From: Rubrivivax albus
GTDB taxonomy: Bacteria; Pseudomonadota; Gammaproteobacteria; Burkholderiales; Burkholderiaceae_C
Direction of reading: 5' to 3'
Length of the DNA: 56,632 nucleotides
Assembly: GCF_004016515.1 (NCBI RefSeq)
Contig: NZ_SACT01000012.1
Span: 1-56,632 of the forward strand
Within the stretch, counting starts at the first letter, position 1. Every line of letters begins with the position of its first letter. The position numbers and the translations under genes were made by a program. Below are positions 16,474-24,067 of this stretch, one piece after another. The notes beneath the pieces are model-generated. The model searched no databases and had not been told where the DNA came from. It saw only the letters and a list, made by a program, of their open reading frames with translations.

Positions 16474-17390
16474 GGCTTGCCCCCCGCCACCTTCGACACC
16501 TGCTGGAGGCGCGCGAGCAGCACGGCCCGGTCGACGTAGCCGTCGGTGCGAGTGCCATCCGCCCAGACCAGGGTGGGCGTGCCCTGGACGGCGAGGCGTT
16601 GCGCGAGCGCGAGGTTGCGGTCGAGCGGGTTGTCGCACTCCGGGGCCCGCAGGGCTGCCGGGTCGCCCGCCGGCCTGAGCAGCGAGGTGTCGCCCTGCAG
16701 CATGAACTGGTGCCAGGCCTTCTCGCGGTCCGCCGCGCACCAGATCGAGACCGGGCGCGCGCGGCCCTGGAAGGGCACGAGGAAGGTGTAGATCGTCACG
16801 TCGTCCAGGCCCGCCAGCTCGGGCTCGAGCCGGCGGCAGAACGAGCAACCCGGGTCGCTGAAGACGGCGATGCGACGGTGCTCGTTGCCGCCGCTGCCGC
16901 GCACGGTCTTGATCGCGTCCGCCAGCGGCAGCTGGTCGAACGCAATGGGCGCGTCGGTAGCCGGCATCCTCTCGGCCAGCGCTGAAGGAACGCCCGCGCC
17001 GGGCGCCTGGCCGGCCTGCGCAGCGATGGTGGACGCGCGAGCCAGTCTGGGGCCGGTGAGGTCCTGCATGGTCTGGGTGTCGAAGACCCGGCCGAAGATG
17101 AAATAGCGCGGATTGCGCGGCGACACGTAGGCCACGTTGCTGTTCATCCAGACCTCGTACAGGCCGGCCACGGGCGAGCGCTGCACCTGCGTGAACTGCG
17201 TGCCGGGATGCGCCTTGCGCAGCGCGGCCAGCAGCCGCGCCTCATCTGCGGCAGCGGCGCCGGCGTGGCCTGCGGCAAGGGCCACCAGACCGGCCATGAA
17301 CCAGGCCGCGGGCCGGAGATGCCGGCTGGGAGCACACAGGGCGGGGGAGGTAAAGGCGAAGCCTGGCGAGGGCTTGTCAGTCGTTGGCAT
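16470..17390 (-). CDS. dsbC: DsbC-like disulfide isomerase of the transfer operon
   Basis: 306 residues with an N-terminal signal segment (FMAGLVALAAGHAGA). The N-terminal DsbC dimerisation-like region (GLYEVWMNSNVAYVSP) is followed by a thioredoxin fold with the active site Cys182-Ser-Phe-Cys185 (FSDPGCSFCRRLEPEL) and the cis-Pro loop GTPTLVW. It probably helps fold the cysteine-rich TraU and TraV. Start ATG 17390 overlaps the traB end by 14 bases; a longer frame is less likely. Genes of this type are found between traB and traV in SXT-like elements. Confidence 0.85.
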   Translation of the reverse strand: MPTTDKPSPGFAFTSPALCAPSRHLRPAAWFMAGLVALAAGHAGAAAADEARLLAALRKAHPGTQFTQVQRSPVAGLYEVWMNSNVAYVSPRNPRYFIFGRVFDTQTMQDLTGPRLARASTIAAQAGQAPGAGVPSALAERMPATDAPIAFDQLPLADAIKTVRGSGGNEHRRIAVFSDPGCSFCRRLEPELAGLDDVTIYTFLVPFQGRARPVSIWCAADREKAWHQFMLQGDTSLLRPAGDPAALRAPECDNPLDRNLALAQRLAVQGTPTLVWADGTRTDGYVDRAVLLARLQQVSKVAGGKP

Positions 17391-18783
17391 CGTCGGGGAC
17401 CTCCGGGTTGCTCGGGCGGACTGCAAGGGGCGCGGCGGCAGTGGCGCTCATCGGCACGTCGATGCGGACGCCCTTGGTGATGACGACGTCGATCTCGCGG
17501 CCGGCGTCGACCTCGATCACAGGGAAGGTGTTCTCGGCCAGCTTGATGTAGTACTGGGCGAGCCGGTCGAGGGCGCGGCCGACGCCGGTGCCGAGCCCGG
17601 CCCGGTAGGCGTCGGCGCCCGAGGCGCTGGTGATCGTTCCCAGCGGCGAGGTGCTGACGTTGGTGGACGAGGTGGCCAGGCCCTGGCCGATGCCGCTGAC
17701 CACGCCAGCCAGCAGGGCGTTGGCCAGCATCTGGCCCTGCTTGGTGACCAGCCGCCCGCGCATGCCGACCTTGCCGTCCTCGCCGTAGACGCTGCCCTGG
17801 ATCTTCACTTCCAGGGTCGCGCCGTCGGCGCGGACACACGAGAGGTTCTCGGTGCGGAGGTAGGCCCGTTCGGAGCTGATGTCGCCGTAGCCAGCCGCGA
17901 TGACGAAGCACTCGCGGTACTCGCCACGGAAGCGGTTGGGCAGCACCGCGTTGTCGGACAGGCGGATCAGCACCGGGTGGGGGTTGGACTGCGCCTGCCC
18001 GCCGGTGGGTGCATCCAGCCCGCCGAGCAGCGTGCCGCGCGTGAAGCTCACCGGCAGCCAGGTCGAGACGGTGCGGGAAGGCCGGCCCATGACCTCCGAC
18101 GGTGTCCCGGACGGCACGCCGGTTGACGAGCTTCGTTGTTCGGGTTCGTGTACCCGTACCCGCGTGATCCTTGGAGGAGCCGCCGCCGGCCAGGATCCGG
18201 ACCCTCCCGAGCGGGGATCGAGGGTCGGCAGGGGCGGCACCGCAAGGTTTCCGGGAGGCGTCCCCTGCGGTCGCGGTGCCACCGGGAGGGCCGATGCCGG
18301 CGGAAACCCGTCCGGCACCTGCGCGTCCGTGGTCTTGACAACCGGTGCGCTGGCCGCGTCCGGCGCAGCCGCCGCGTTGACCTGTGCCGCGGCGGTCAGG
18401 CGCCGCTCCAGCTCGTTGAAGCGCTGCAGGGTCCGGGCCTCGAAGGCTTGTCTGTCCTGGTCGTGCCGCCTTCGTGCGTCGCGTTCCTGTTCGTACTGCG
18501 CCAGCTTGTTTCCCGCGGTGCCGAGCCAGTGGTCGAGGGGGTCGACCTGCTGTCCGGGTGACATGACGCCGAGCCGGGTTACCGTCCCCGAAGGCTTGCC
18601 CGGCGCGGACACACCCGACGCCTCCTGATCGGCGCTCGCGAACACGATCCAGAGCACGCCGATGCCGGCGGCCAGAATGGCCACAAGCAACGCATACTGC
18701 TGCTGCCTGGGCGTGAGCCGCTGGAGGAGTGGCGACATGGCCTGGCGCCATCCGGACAGCGGGGCAGACATGGGCACCTTCAT
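17377..18783 (-). CDS. traB: TraB, inner-membrane scaffold of the F-type system
   Basis: 468 residues from ATG 18783, which overlaps the traK stop as ATGA. One N-terminal membrane helix (YALLVAILAAGIGVLWIVFA) is followed by a coiled coil (EARTLQRFNELERRLTAA), a Pro-rich spacer and a C-terminal VirB10-like beta-barrel (VSFTRGTLLGGLDAPTGG, then RFRGEYRECFVIAAGYGDIS). This architecture fits TraB, which spans the envelope and links TraK/TraV to the inner membrane. Length is typical. Confidence 0.92.
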   Translation of the reverse strand: MKVPMSAPLSGWRQAMSPLLQRLTPRQQQYALLVAILAAGIGVLWIVFASADQEASGVSAPGKPSGTVTRLGVMSPGQQVDPLDHWLGTAGNKLAQYEQERDARRRHDQDRQAFEARTLQRFNELERRLTAAAQVNAAAAPDAASAPVVKTTDAQVPDGFPPASALPVAPRPQGTPPGNLAVPPLPTLDPRSGGSGSWPAAAPPRITRVRVHEPEQRSSSTGVPSGTPSEVMGRPSRTVSTWLPVSFTRGTLLGGLDAPTGGQAQSNPHPVLIRLSDNAVLPNRFRGEYRECFVIAAGYGDISSERAYLRTENLSCVRADGATLEVKIQGSVYGEDGKVGMRGRLVTKQGQMLANALLAGVVSGIGQGLATSSTNVSTSPLGTITSASGADAYRAGLGTGVGRALDRLAQYYIKLAENTFPVIEVDAGREIDVVITKGVRIDVPMSATAAAPLAVRPSNPEVPDDAND

Positions 18784-19691
18784 CGCGGGCCTGCCCGGCG
18801 GATCACGAAGACGTTCGTCATGTCTCCGGGCCGCAGGTTGTGGTGCTCCACGGCCACGGCCAGTACTTGGCCCTCGAGCGCACCATCCACGCGGTCGAAC
18901 TCCTGCTCGGCAAGCACCAACGTGTCCTGGCCGACGTTCTGCAGCAGGTAGCGCTCGCCGACCAGTCCGCGCCCGTCGTAGCGGCCGATCTGCGCGAACG
19001 TCACACCCTCCCACAGCTGAACCTGCCGGCTGATGTCCTCGACCCGGATGTCCGTGGGCAAGCGGTCGGCCGCCATCGCGACGAGCATGGCTTTGAGCGC
19101 ACGGATGTGGTCAGGCGCCGCGCCACGCAATCGGTGCGTATCGGCGCCACTGGAGGGTGAGACGGCTCGCAGGCTTCTGTCCCGGATCACGATGGTGTCG
19201 GCGGGGGTGTCGGCCTTGCGCAGCACCAGCGTGTAGGTGGCCTGTGCCGACGAGACGAACAGGTTGACCGGCTTGGGCGCGTCGCCCACCGGCCTGATGT
19301 AGATCTCCCCCTTGTCGCGGTCGCACTCGATCACGACCTCGCCTGACGGGTTGAACTCCGGCGCCGCGGGCATGGGTGTCGTGCCCGCATCCACGCCTGA
19401 CGACGTTGGCGTCGGGCCGCAACTGCTCGAGTAGACGTTGCCGAACACGTCGGTGATGGGCGCGCCATCGATCCGGATGCGGGTCGCCTCCCTGATCGAC
19501 ATGACCGCCTCGATGGCGACACCGTCACGGGCGTCCAGCACCTGGAGTGCGCGTGCGGGATCTGCACAGGTGATCAGCGCCACGAGCGACGCCAAAGTGA
19601 CGCGGTGGCACGTCGGTCCGGCGGACGGACGTGCCTGTTGCGGACGGCACGGCAAAGGCCGTGGTCCGGCGTGGCGATCAGGGTGCGGCAT
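18780..19691 (-). CDS. traK: TraK, periplasmic secretin-like core protein
   Basis: 303 residues, exported (VTLASLVALITCADPARA). The TraK/VirB9-like pattern starts after the signal with LQVLDARDGVAIEAVMSI and continues with IYIRPVGDAPKPVNLFV. The C-terminal domain includes YDGRGLVGERYLLQNVG. TraK forms the outer-membrane core with TraV and TraB. It overlaps traE by 14 bases. The N-terminal 25 residues before the signal segment are Arg/Pro-rich, so the true start could be slightly internal. Confidence 0.88.
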   Translation of the reverse strand: MPHPDRHAGPRPLPCRPQQARPSAGPTCHRVTLASLVALITCADPARALQVLDARDGVAIEAVMSIREATRIRIDGAPITDVFGNVYSSSCGPTPTSSGVDAGTTPMPAAPEFNPSGEVVIECDRDKGEIYIRPVGDAPKPVNLFVSSAQATYTLVLRKADTPADTIVIRDRSLRAVSPSSGADTHRLRGAAPDHIRALKAMLVAMAADRLPTDIRVEDISRQVQLWEGVTFAQIGRYDGRGLVGERYLLQNVGQDTLVLAEQEFDRVDGALEGQVLAVAVEHHNLRPGDMTNVFVIRRAGPR

Positions 19692-20244
19692 GGTCGACCT
19701 CCTTGAACGTCTTCAGATGCATGCGGCCACCGCTGTAGGCGAATCCCACCTCGTAGGCCTTGGCGTCATTGGTGGTCTCCGTGCCGTTGACCAGGGTGCG
19801 CAGCCGCCCGCGGAGGACCACGGTCTGCGTGTCTTCGTGGGCGACCAGCTGCCGCGGCATGAACGAGGTGCTGGCGTTGATGCGCTTCAGGCGCGCGGCC
19901 TCCAGTTCCTGCCGGGACTTCAGTTCTCCGTGCTGGTCAGGCTCCACGTACCCGAGCAGGATGTCCTTCTTCCAGTCGATGGACGCTGGCGTCACGTCCA
20001 GCACCAGCCAGGCGATGAAGCTGCCCATCTGCTCGAGGTACTCGCTGCTGGCCATGTCGCGGGTCACCCAGAACGACTTGTTGATCGACGGCGGCACGAC
20101 GATCGTGCGCACGGAGCCCAGCAGGTTCAGGATCACCGCGATGGCCAGCACATTGCCCATGGCGAGCAGGCCTACCATGACGGCCAGGCCGCGATTGCGC
20201 CGGCGCATGGCCTTGATGTCGCCGTTCAGGCGCTCGAAGTTCAT
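19678..20244 (-). CDS. traE: TraE, VirB8-like inner-membrane protein
   Basis: 188 residues with one N-terminal membrane helix (LAVMVGLLAMGNVLAIAVIL). The periplasmic VirB8-like domain carries VVPPSINKSFWVTRDMASSE, a hallmark of F-type TraE, and FIAWLVLDVTPASIDWKKDI. TraE is part of the inner-membrane pilus assembly complex with TraL and TraB. It follows traL by 15 bases. Confidence 0.92.
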   Translation of the reverse strand: MNFERLNGDIKAMRRRNRGLAVMVGLLAMGNVLAIAVILNLLGSVRTIVVPPSINKSFWVTRDMASSEYLEQMGSFIAWLVLDVTPASIDWKKDILLGYVEPDQHGELKSRQELEAARLKRINASTSFMPRQLVAHEDTQTVVLRGRLRTLVNGTETTNDAKAYEVGFAYSGGRMHLKTFKEVDHAAP

Positions 20245-20259
20245 GGTGCTGACTCCGGC

Positions 20260-20559
20260 TCAGCCGACCATGCGCCGCAAGTGCGACGGTGGCGTAGCGC
20301 GCATCACCGTCAACGGACTGGTCGGCAGGTGCCAGTACAGCCAGTGCATCGCGAAGGCGGGGTGCTTGTCGGCCTTGATGCGAACGATGGCCCGCGCCGT
20401 GAACGCACCCGCCAAGGCACACACGGCGAACGCCAGCTTCGAGCCTGACATGTAGCCCATGAACAGACCGAAGAGCACGGGCGCAGCCACGTCGATGTCC
20501 CAGAAGCCGATCTTCCAGGGATCGTCGAGCCGGCGCGGGATGTAGGTGTCGGCGTGCAT
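20260..20559 (-). CDS. traL: TraL, small inner-membrane pilus assembly protein
   Basis: 99 residues. It begins YIPRRLDDPWKIGFWDID, the conserved TraL start, then has a membrane hairpin (VLFGLFMGYMSGSKLAFAVCAL). It ends with HWLYWHLPTSP, another family mark. TraL resembles VirB3 and works with TraE in pilus tip assembly. It lies 31 bases downstream of traA. Length and layout are as expected. Confidence 0.92.
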   Translation of the reverse strand: MHADTYIPRRLDDPWKIGFWDIDVAAPVLFGLFMGYMSGSKLAFAVCALAGAFTARAIVRIKADKHPAFAMHWLYWHLPTSPLTVMRATPPSHLRRMVG

Positions 20560-20590
20560 GCCGGTCTCCAGCGTGTCGGCGGCGCGTGCG

Positions 20591-21007
20591 TCAGATCACC
20601 GCACCCATGATCGCGCCGGCGATCACCAGGCCGACGGCCGCGAAGATGGCCAGGCCGACGTAGAACAGTACCGGGCCGAAGTTGCGCAGTGCGGCCAGCG
20701 AGATCAGCGCCACTACGAAGCCGACGAAGCCCACCAGGGCCTTGATGCCCGGGCCCAGCGCCGCGATCTGCGTCAGTGCCGAGGCCAGCGGACCGTCGAT
20801 GTCGGCGAAGTTCACCAGGTCCAGGGCGTGGCCGGGGAAGGCGACGCCAAGTCCCAGCACGAGCCACAGGACCAGCGTGGCGACGTGGAGCTGCTGCACC
20901 CTGCACGGCCCGGCGGTGCGCCTGTCATGGCCGGCAGCTGTGCGCGTGGGCCACGAGCTCTTGTCTTCAGGATTGGCAGCGTGAGCGAGGGTGTGCATGT
21001 TGGTCAT
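20591..21007 (-). CDS. traA: TraA-like F-type pilin precursor
   Basis: 138 residues from ATG 21007, preceded by AAGGA eight bases upstream. The layout is that of propilin: a long leader of about 60 residues, a hydrophobic segment ending GVAFPGHALD (probable processing site), then a short mature pilin with two hydrophobic helices (IKALVGFVGFVVALISLAAL and VGLAIFAAVGLVIAGAIM). Its position before traL supports the call. Primary sequence is poorly conserved among pilins, so the assignment rests on layout and place. Confidence 0.75.
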   Translation of the reverse strand: MTNMHTLAHAANPEDKSSWPTRTAAGHDRRTAGPCRVQQLHVATLVLWLVLGLGVAFPGHALDLVNFADIDGPLASALTQIAALGPGIKALVGFVGFVVALISLAALRNFGPVLFYVGLAIFAAVGLVIAGAIMGAVI

Positions 21008-21160
21008 GGGAGTCGTCCTTCCGTGTAGGCGATGAGTGAGAACGAGCGCCGACGTCAGGTAGTGGCTGGCAGTTCGCTGGGTCGACGGGATCGCCGTGCG
21101 CCACATGTGGTCTGCGCCGACTGGTCGGTGCGAGCAAGCGCGTAAACGGCATGGCTGCTT

Positions 21161-21934
21161 CTATGGGTCGGCCGCGCGGCGTTCGACCGCGATCTCCACA
21201 CGCCGATTGCGTGCGCGGCCCTCGGCGGTGTCATTGGCCGCCGCGTAACAGCAGGCCCCCTGGGCGTCGACATGCCAGGCCGCGGCAGCCAGGTGTGGGT
21301 ACCTCGTGTGCAGGTACGCTGCGACGGCGGCTGCCCGCTGACGTGCGAGCGCATCGTTTGCTGCCCGAGGCCCGGCAACGTCCGTCCTGCCGCGGAGCGT
21401 GACCCTATGGACGTCGTCGCCAGCGGCAATGGTGTCCAGCGTGTCGCGGGCCTTGGCGGTCAGTGCCGCGCTCCCGAACGCGAAGTGGACGGCCGTGTGA
21501 TTCGTTGGCTGTGCCTCGGGGTTCTCTGGCGTTCGCGGCGTGTGGCTTGTTGGCTCGGCGGGCGGGACCGTCGTGATCGTCAGGACGTACGAGTCCACTG
21601 CGCCCGCCGGCCCGGCATGTGCGGTTCCGGGTGCGAGGTCGTCGCTCCGGATCGGGACCGCTGTGGGCGCACGCTCCGTGGCCAGCGTCTTGGCGGTGAA
21701 CCTGGGGCAATCCGGTGGCAGGCAGGTGGCGAAGTGGGCGGCTCGACCAAAGTCGATCTGGGCAACCACCGTCGGCTGGGCAGCTCGTACGCTGGATCGT
21801 TCGGTCTGGGCGACGCCGGGATCCGACGGGTGCCGATCAAGGTTGTTCACACGGCCACCGAAGCAGGACGCTGTGCCAACGGCCACGGCCGTGAGCAGGA
21901 TGGCGTACATGGGGTGAATCAGGTTCTGGCTCAT
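21161..21934 (-). CDS. OmpA-family lipoprotein ahead of the pilin gene
   Basis: 257 residues. A lipobox-like segment (AVAVGTASC, Cys24) suggests outer-membrane anchoring. The C-terminal 110 residues are an OmpA-like peptidoglycan-binding domain: VHFAFGSAALTAKARDTLDT, RGRTDVAGPRAANDALARQR and the final NRRVEIAVE. It probably ties the transfer apparatus to the cell wall. ATG 21934 overlaps the transglycosylase stop (ATGA), so the two wall-acting proteins are made together. Confidence 0.82.
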   Translation of the reverse strand: MSQNLIHPMYAILLTAVAVGTASCFGGRVNNLDRHPSDPGVAQTERSSVRAAQPTVVAQIDFGRAAHFATCLPPDCPRFTAKTLATERAPTAVPIRSDDLAPGTAHAGPAGAVDSYVLTITTVPPAEPTSHTPRTPENPEAQPTNHTAVHFAFGSAALTAKARDTLDTIAAGDDVHRVTLRGRTDVAGPRAANDALARQRAAAVAAYLHTRYPHLAAAAWHVDAQGACCYAAANDTAEGRARNRRVEIAVERRAADP

Positions 21935-22524
21935 CGCAGTGCCCCCCATGCAGTGGCGCCGCTGAGGTGCCGACGCGGCGGTTCGACGGGACGCCCTGCC
22001 GACATCTGCGTCGCCGCCGACGCGGACGGCAGTCGCTCCAGGCCGCGATAGACCTTCCAGGCATAGCTGGCGCGCGCAGCGCTGCACGCCGGACCCTTGA
22101 GCCGTGTGCATGCAGCGTTGTAGGCACCCACGGCATTCCACGAGGCGCCGTGCCGTGCGAAGACATCGGCCAGCAACCACGCACCGACGTGGATGTTCGT
22201 GCACGGGTCATGCAGTTGCGCCTCGCCGATGCCGTGCCGCGCCAGCGTCGGCAGGTGCGAGCTGTTGATCTGCATGAGCCCGATGTCGTAGGAGCCGGTG
22301 CGTCGCTGGTGCGAGCGGTTCACGGCGCCCGGGTCAAGGCTGGACTCCACACGTGCGATCGCCACGAGCAGCTGCGGCGCCACGCCATGGCGTTGTGCAG
22401 CCTGGTCCCAGCAGGTCTGAGCCTGAGACGGCATCCAACCGGCGATGAGCACAACGGCCAGCCAAGCACCTGGCACCGGCATGGCCGGCGATCGTTGCAA
22501 TTGGGATGACGGTGGAACTCGCAT
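21931..22524 (-). CDS. Lytic transglycosylase (VirB1/IagB-like) of the transfer operon
   Basis: 197 residues with a signal peptide (AWLAVVLIAGWMPSQAQT) and a lysozyme-like SLT domain. The catalytic Glu is in LLVAIARVESSLDPGAVN; the GLMQIN motif and VGAYNAAC follow in the usual order. It would open peptidoglycan locally for the secretion channel. It is the first of the continuous transfer block, and a short 160-base gap separates it from the upstream unknown gene. Catalytic features look complete. Confidence 0.88.
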   Translation of the reverse strand: MRVPPSSQLQRSPAMPVPGAWLAVVLIAGWMPSQAQTCWDQAAQRHGVAPQLLVAIARVESSLDPGAVNRSHQRRTGSYDIGLMQINSSHLPTLARHGIGEAQLHDPCTNIHVGAWLLADVFARHGASWNAVGAYNAACTRLKGPACSAARASYAWKVYRGLERLPSASAATQMSAGRPVEPPRRHLSGATAWGALR

Positions 22525-22684
22525 GATCTAACCCACGGCGTCTGGGGGAAAGGACGACGCCAGTTCGTCCGGCCATGGCGACCGGGCCTGGAGCGTCGAG
22601 CGACGGGTGAGGACCGGCGGAGCGGTCAGGGTGGGCAGCGGGCGCCGCCGGCGGTTCAGTGGAGGTCGAGCGTGACTGACTGCT

Positions 22685-23200
22685 CTACCTCGGGAGGCAC
22701 TGTCGACCATTGGCGGCTCGTCGGGCCATGTTCAGCCTGGCCTGGCGCAGCACCAGCGATCCATCGCGCTCATGCGCGTGGCACAGTGCCACGCAGGCCG
22801 TGGTCAGCTGGTCGAGCTGGAACTTGGGGTTGGGGTGGCGGTTGGCCGGCGAGCGCTGCACGGCCAGCAGCAGCTCGTACTGCGGGCGCCACATCGACTC
22901 GCGTCGCCTGGGCGTCAGCGGCGGGCGCAGCACAAGCTGCGTGCCCAGGAAGTCGAAGATCCGCGCTGGCGCGTCATCGTGCAGGAAGACCAGCGACACG
23001 CAGGCGCTGATGAGGTCCGGGAAGCGGAAGGTCGGCGACACGTTGCCCTCGCTGCGCAGCACCGTGAACAGCCAGTCGTGCTCCTCGAGCCAGAGCCGGG
23101 TCTCGATGGTCTCCGGGTGTTCGCTGTCGTGGGTGCCGGAGCCGGCCTGGCTAGCCTGGGTGGTGACGTCGCAGCGGGCAGCGGGCAATGCAGAGTACAT
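22685..23200 (-). CDS. Unknown ICE protein with an internal duplication, upstream of the transfer operon
   Basis: 171 residues, soluble, unrecognised. Two halves resemble each other: residues about 43-90 (LFTVLRSEG, then FRFPDLISACVSLVF) and about 108-155 (LLLAVQRSP, then FQLDQLTTACVALCHAH). Both follow an L-V-R-S then F-x(3)-L-x(2)-ACV-x-L plan, which suggests a tandem duplication of a 50-residue helical unit. The start has GAGGA upstream. It reads toward the transfer operon 160 bases away, so it may be its first gene or a regulator. Confidence 0.6.
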   Translation of the reverse strand: MYSALPAARCDVTTQASQAGSGTHDSEHPETIETRLWLEEHDWLFTVLRSEGNVSPTFRFPDLISACVSLVFLHDDAPARIFDFLGTQLVLRPPLTPRRRESMWRPQYELLLAVQRSPANRHPNPKFQLDQLTTACVALCHAHERDGSLVLRQARLNMARRAANGRQCLPR

Positions 23201-23284
23201 GGCGCGGTCCTCGTTCGGTGGCTTCGGGATCTGAAGGCCGTGCTCTGTCGAGCGCGTGACCGAAAGGGTAGGAGCCGGCCGCTG

Positions 23285-23298
23285 CCGCGGCGCCGCGG
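23285..23298. promoter_or_regulatory. 14-base perfect palindrome upstream of the duplicated-repeat gene
   Basis: CCGCGGCGCCGCGG is a perfect palindrome about 85 bases upstream of the minus-strand gene at 22685-23200 and 117 bases before the plus-strand -35 for the restriction island. It could be an operator in this divergent region. In GC-rich DNA such palindromes also arise by chance, so support is weak. Confidence 0.25.
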
Positions 23299-23414
23299 AA
23301 TGGCGCGTTTGCGAGGGGGGTTTCGGGGTCTGGATTCGAACCCGCGCGGGCGCGGTCCGCTTGCGCGAACATGGCGGGCTGTCGGGTTTCTGTGCATCTT
23401 CAATAAAACTGCAC

Positions 23415-23444
23415 TTGCAAACGCTGTGAGATGTGCGATACGAT
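23415..23444 (+). promoter_or_regulatory. Sigma-70 promoter for the type I RM operon
   Basis: TTGCAA at 23415-23420 and TACGAT at 23439-23444 are separated by 18 bases. Transcription would start about seven bases after the -10, at or next to ATG 23451, so the first specificity gene may be read from a leaderless mRNA. The surrounding 60 bases are clearly more AT-rich than the ICE backbone. Confidence 0.6.
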
Positions 23445-23450
23445 AACGGT

Positions 23451-24053
23451 ATGCCGTTAGATGTACTCAGAACTGTGCTTGCCGACGTGACCCAACTCCA
23501 GGCGGGCTACCCCTTTCGCACGACGGTAGAAGAGGTGCCCGATGGCGATGTGCATGTGATCCAGATGAAGGACGTCAGCCCCGACCTGGGCGTCGAATGG
23601 TCAGGCGTCATACGCACACGGCTGGCCGGCCGCAAGCAGCCGGACTGGATCATTGATGGCGACATCCTCTTCGCCGCCAAGGGCGCCCGGTTCTATGCGG
23701 CCTGTGTCGCCGCTGCCTTGCCCAACGCCGTGTGCGTGCCGGCCTTCTTCCACCTCCGGGTCAGGCGCGAGGCCGCGCTCGACCCGGAGTTCCTGGCTTG
23801 GCAGATCAACCAGATGCCGTGCCAGCGTCAGTTGTTGCAGGCCGCCGAGGGCAGCAGTCTGCTCAGCATCCGCCGCGCAGTGCTCGAGCAGTTGGTCGTA
23901 GCCCTTCCCCCTATCGCCGAGCAGCGCCGCATCGTCGCGCTGGCCGGCCTGGCGGTGCAGGAGCGGCTAGCGCTGCAGCGCCTCATCCACAACCGCGAAC
24001 AGCAGCTCCAGGCCATCGCCGAAGACCTGGGTGCCGAAGCCGGCTCACATTGA
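23451..24053 (+). CDS. hsdS: HsdS-like half specificity subunit (single target-recognition domain)
   Basis: 200 residues, about half a normal HsdS. A target-recognition-type domain starts LQAGYPFRTTVEEVPDGDVH and has GDILFAAKGARFYAA. It ends in the conserved LPPIAEQRRIVALAGLAVQE segment and a coiled-coil helix, as in an HsdS half. Two copies could pair to recognise a symmetrical site, or it could compete with the full-length HsdS downstream. Start 23451 is preferred over 23433 because the latter overlaps the -10. It lies 14 bases upstream of hsdM. Confidence 0.8.
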   Translation: MPLDVLRTVLADVTQLQAGYPFRTTVEEVPDGDVHVIQMKDVSPDLGVEWSGVIRTRLAGRKQPDWIIDGDILFAAKGARFYAACVAAALPNAVCVPAFFHLRVRREAALDPEFLAWQINQMPCQRQLLQAAEGSSLLSIRRAVLEQLVVALPPIAEQRRIVALAGLAVQERLALQRLIHNREQQLQAIAEDLGAEAGSH

Positions 24054-24067
24054 CCGCAGGACACCGC

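Noticed and set aside
23325..23350. GGTTCGAATCC-like sequence on the minus strand resembling the T-arm end of a tRNA, a possible attachment site
   Set aside because: The T-stem does not pair over five bases, there is no acceptor stem or CCA, and no second copy was noticed elsewhere in the window.
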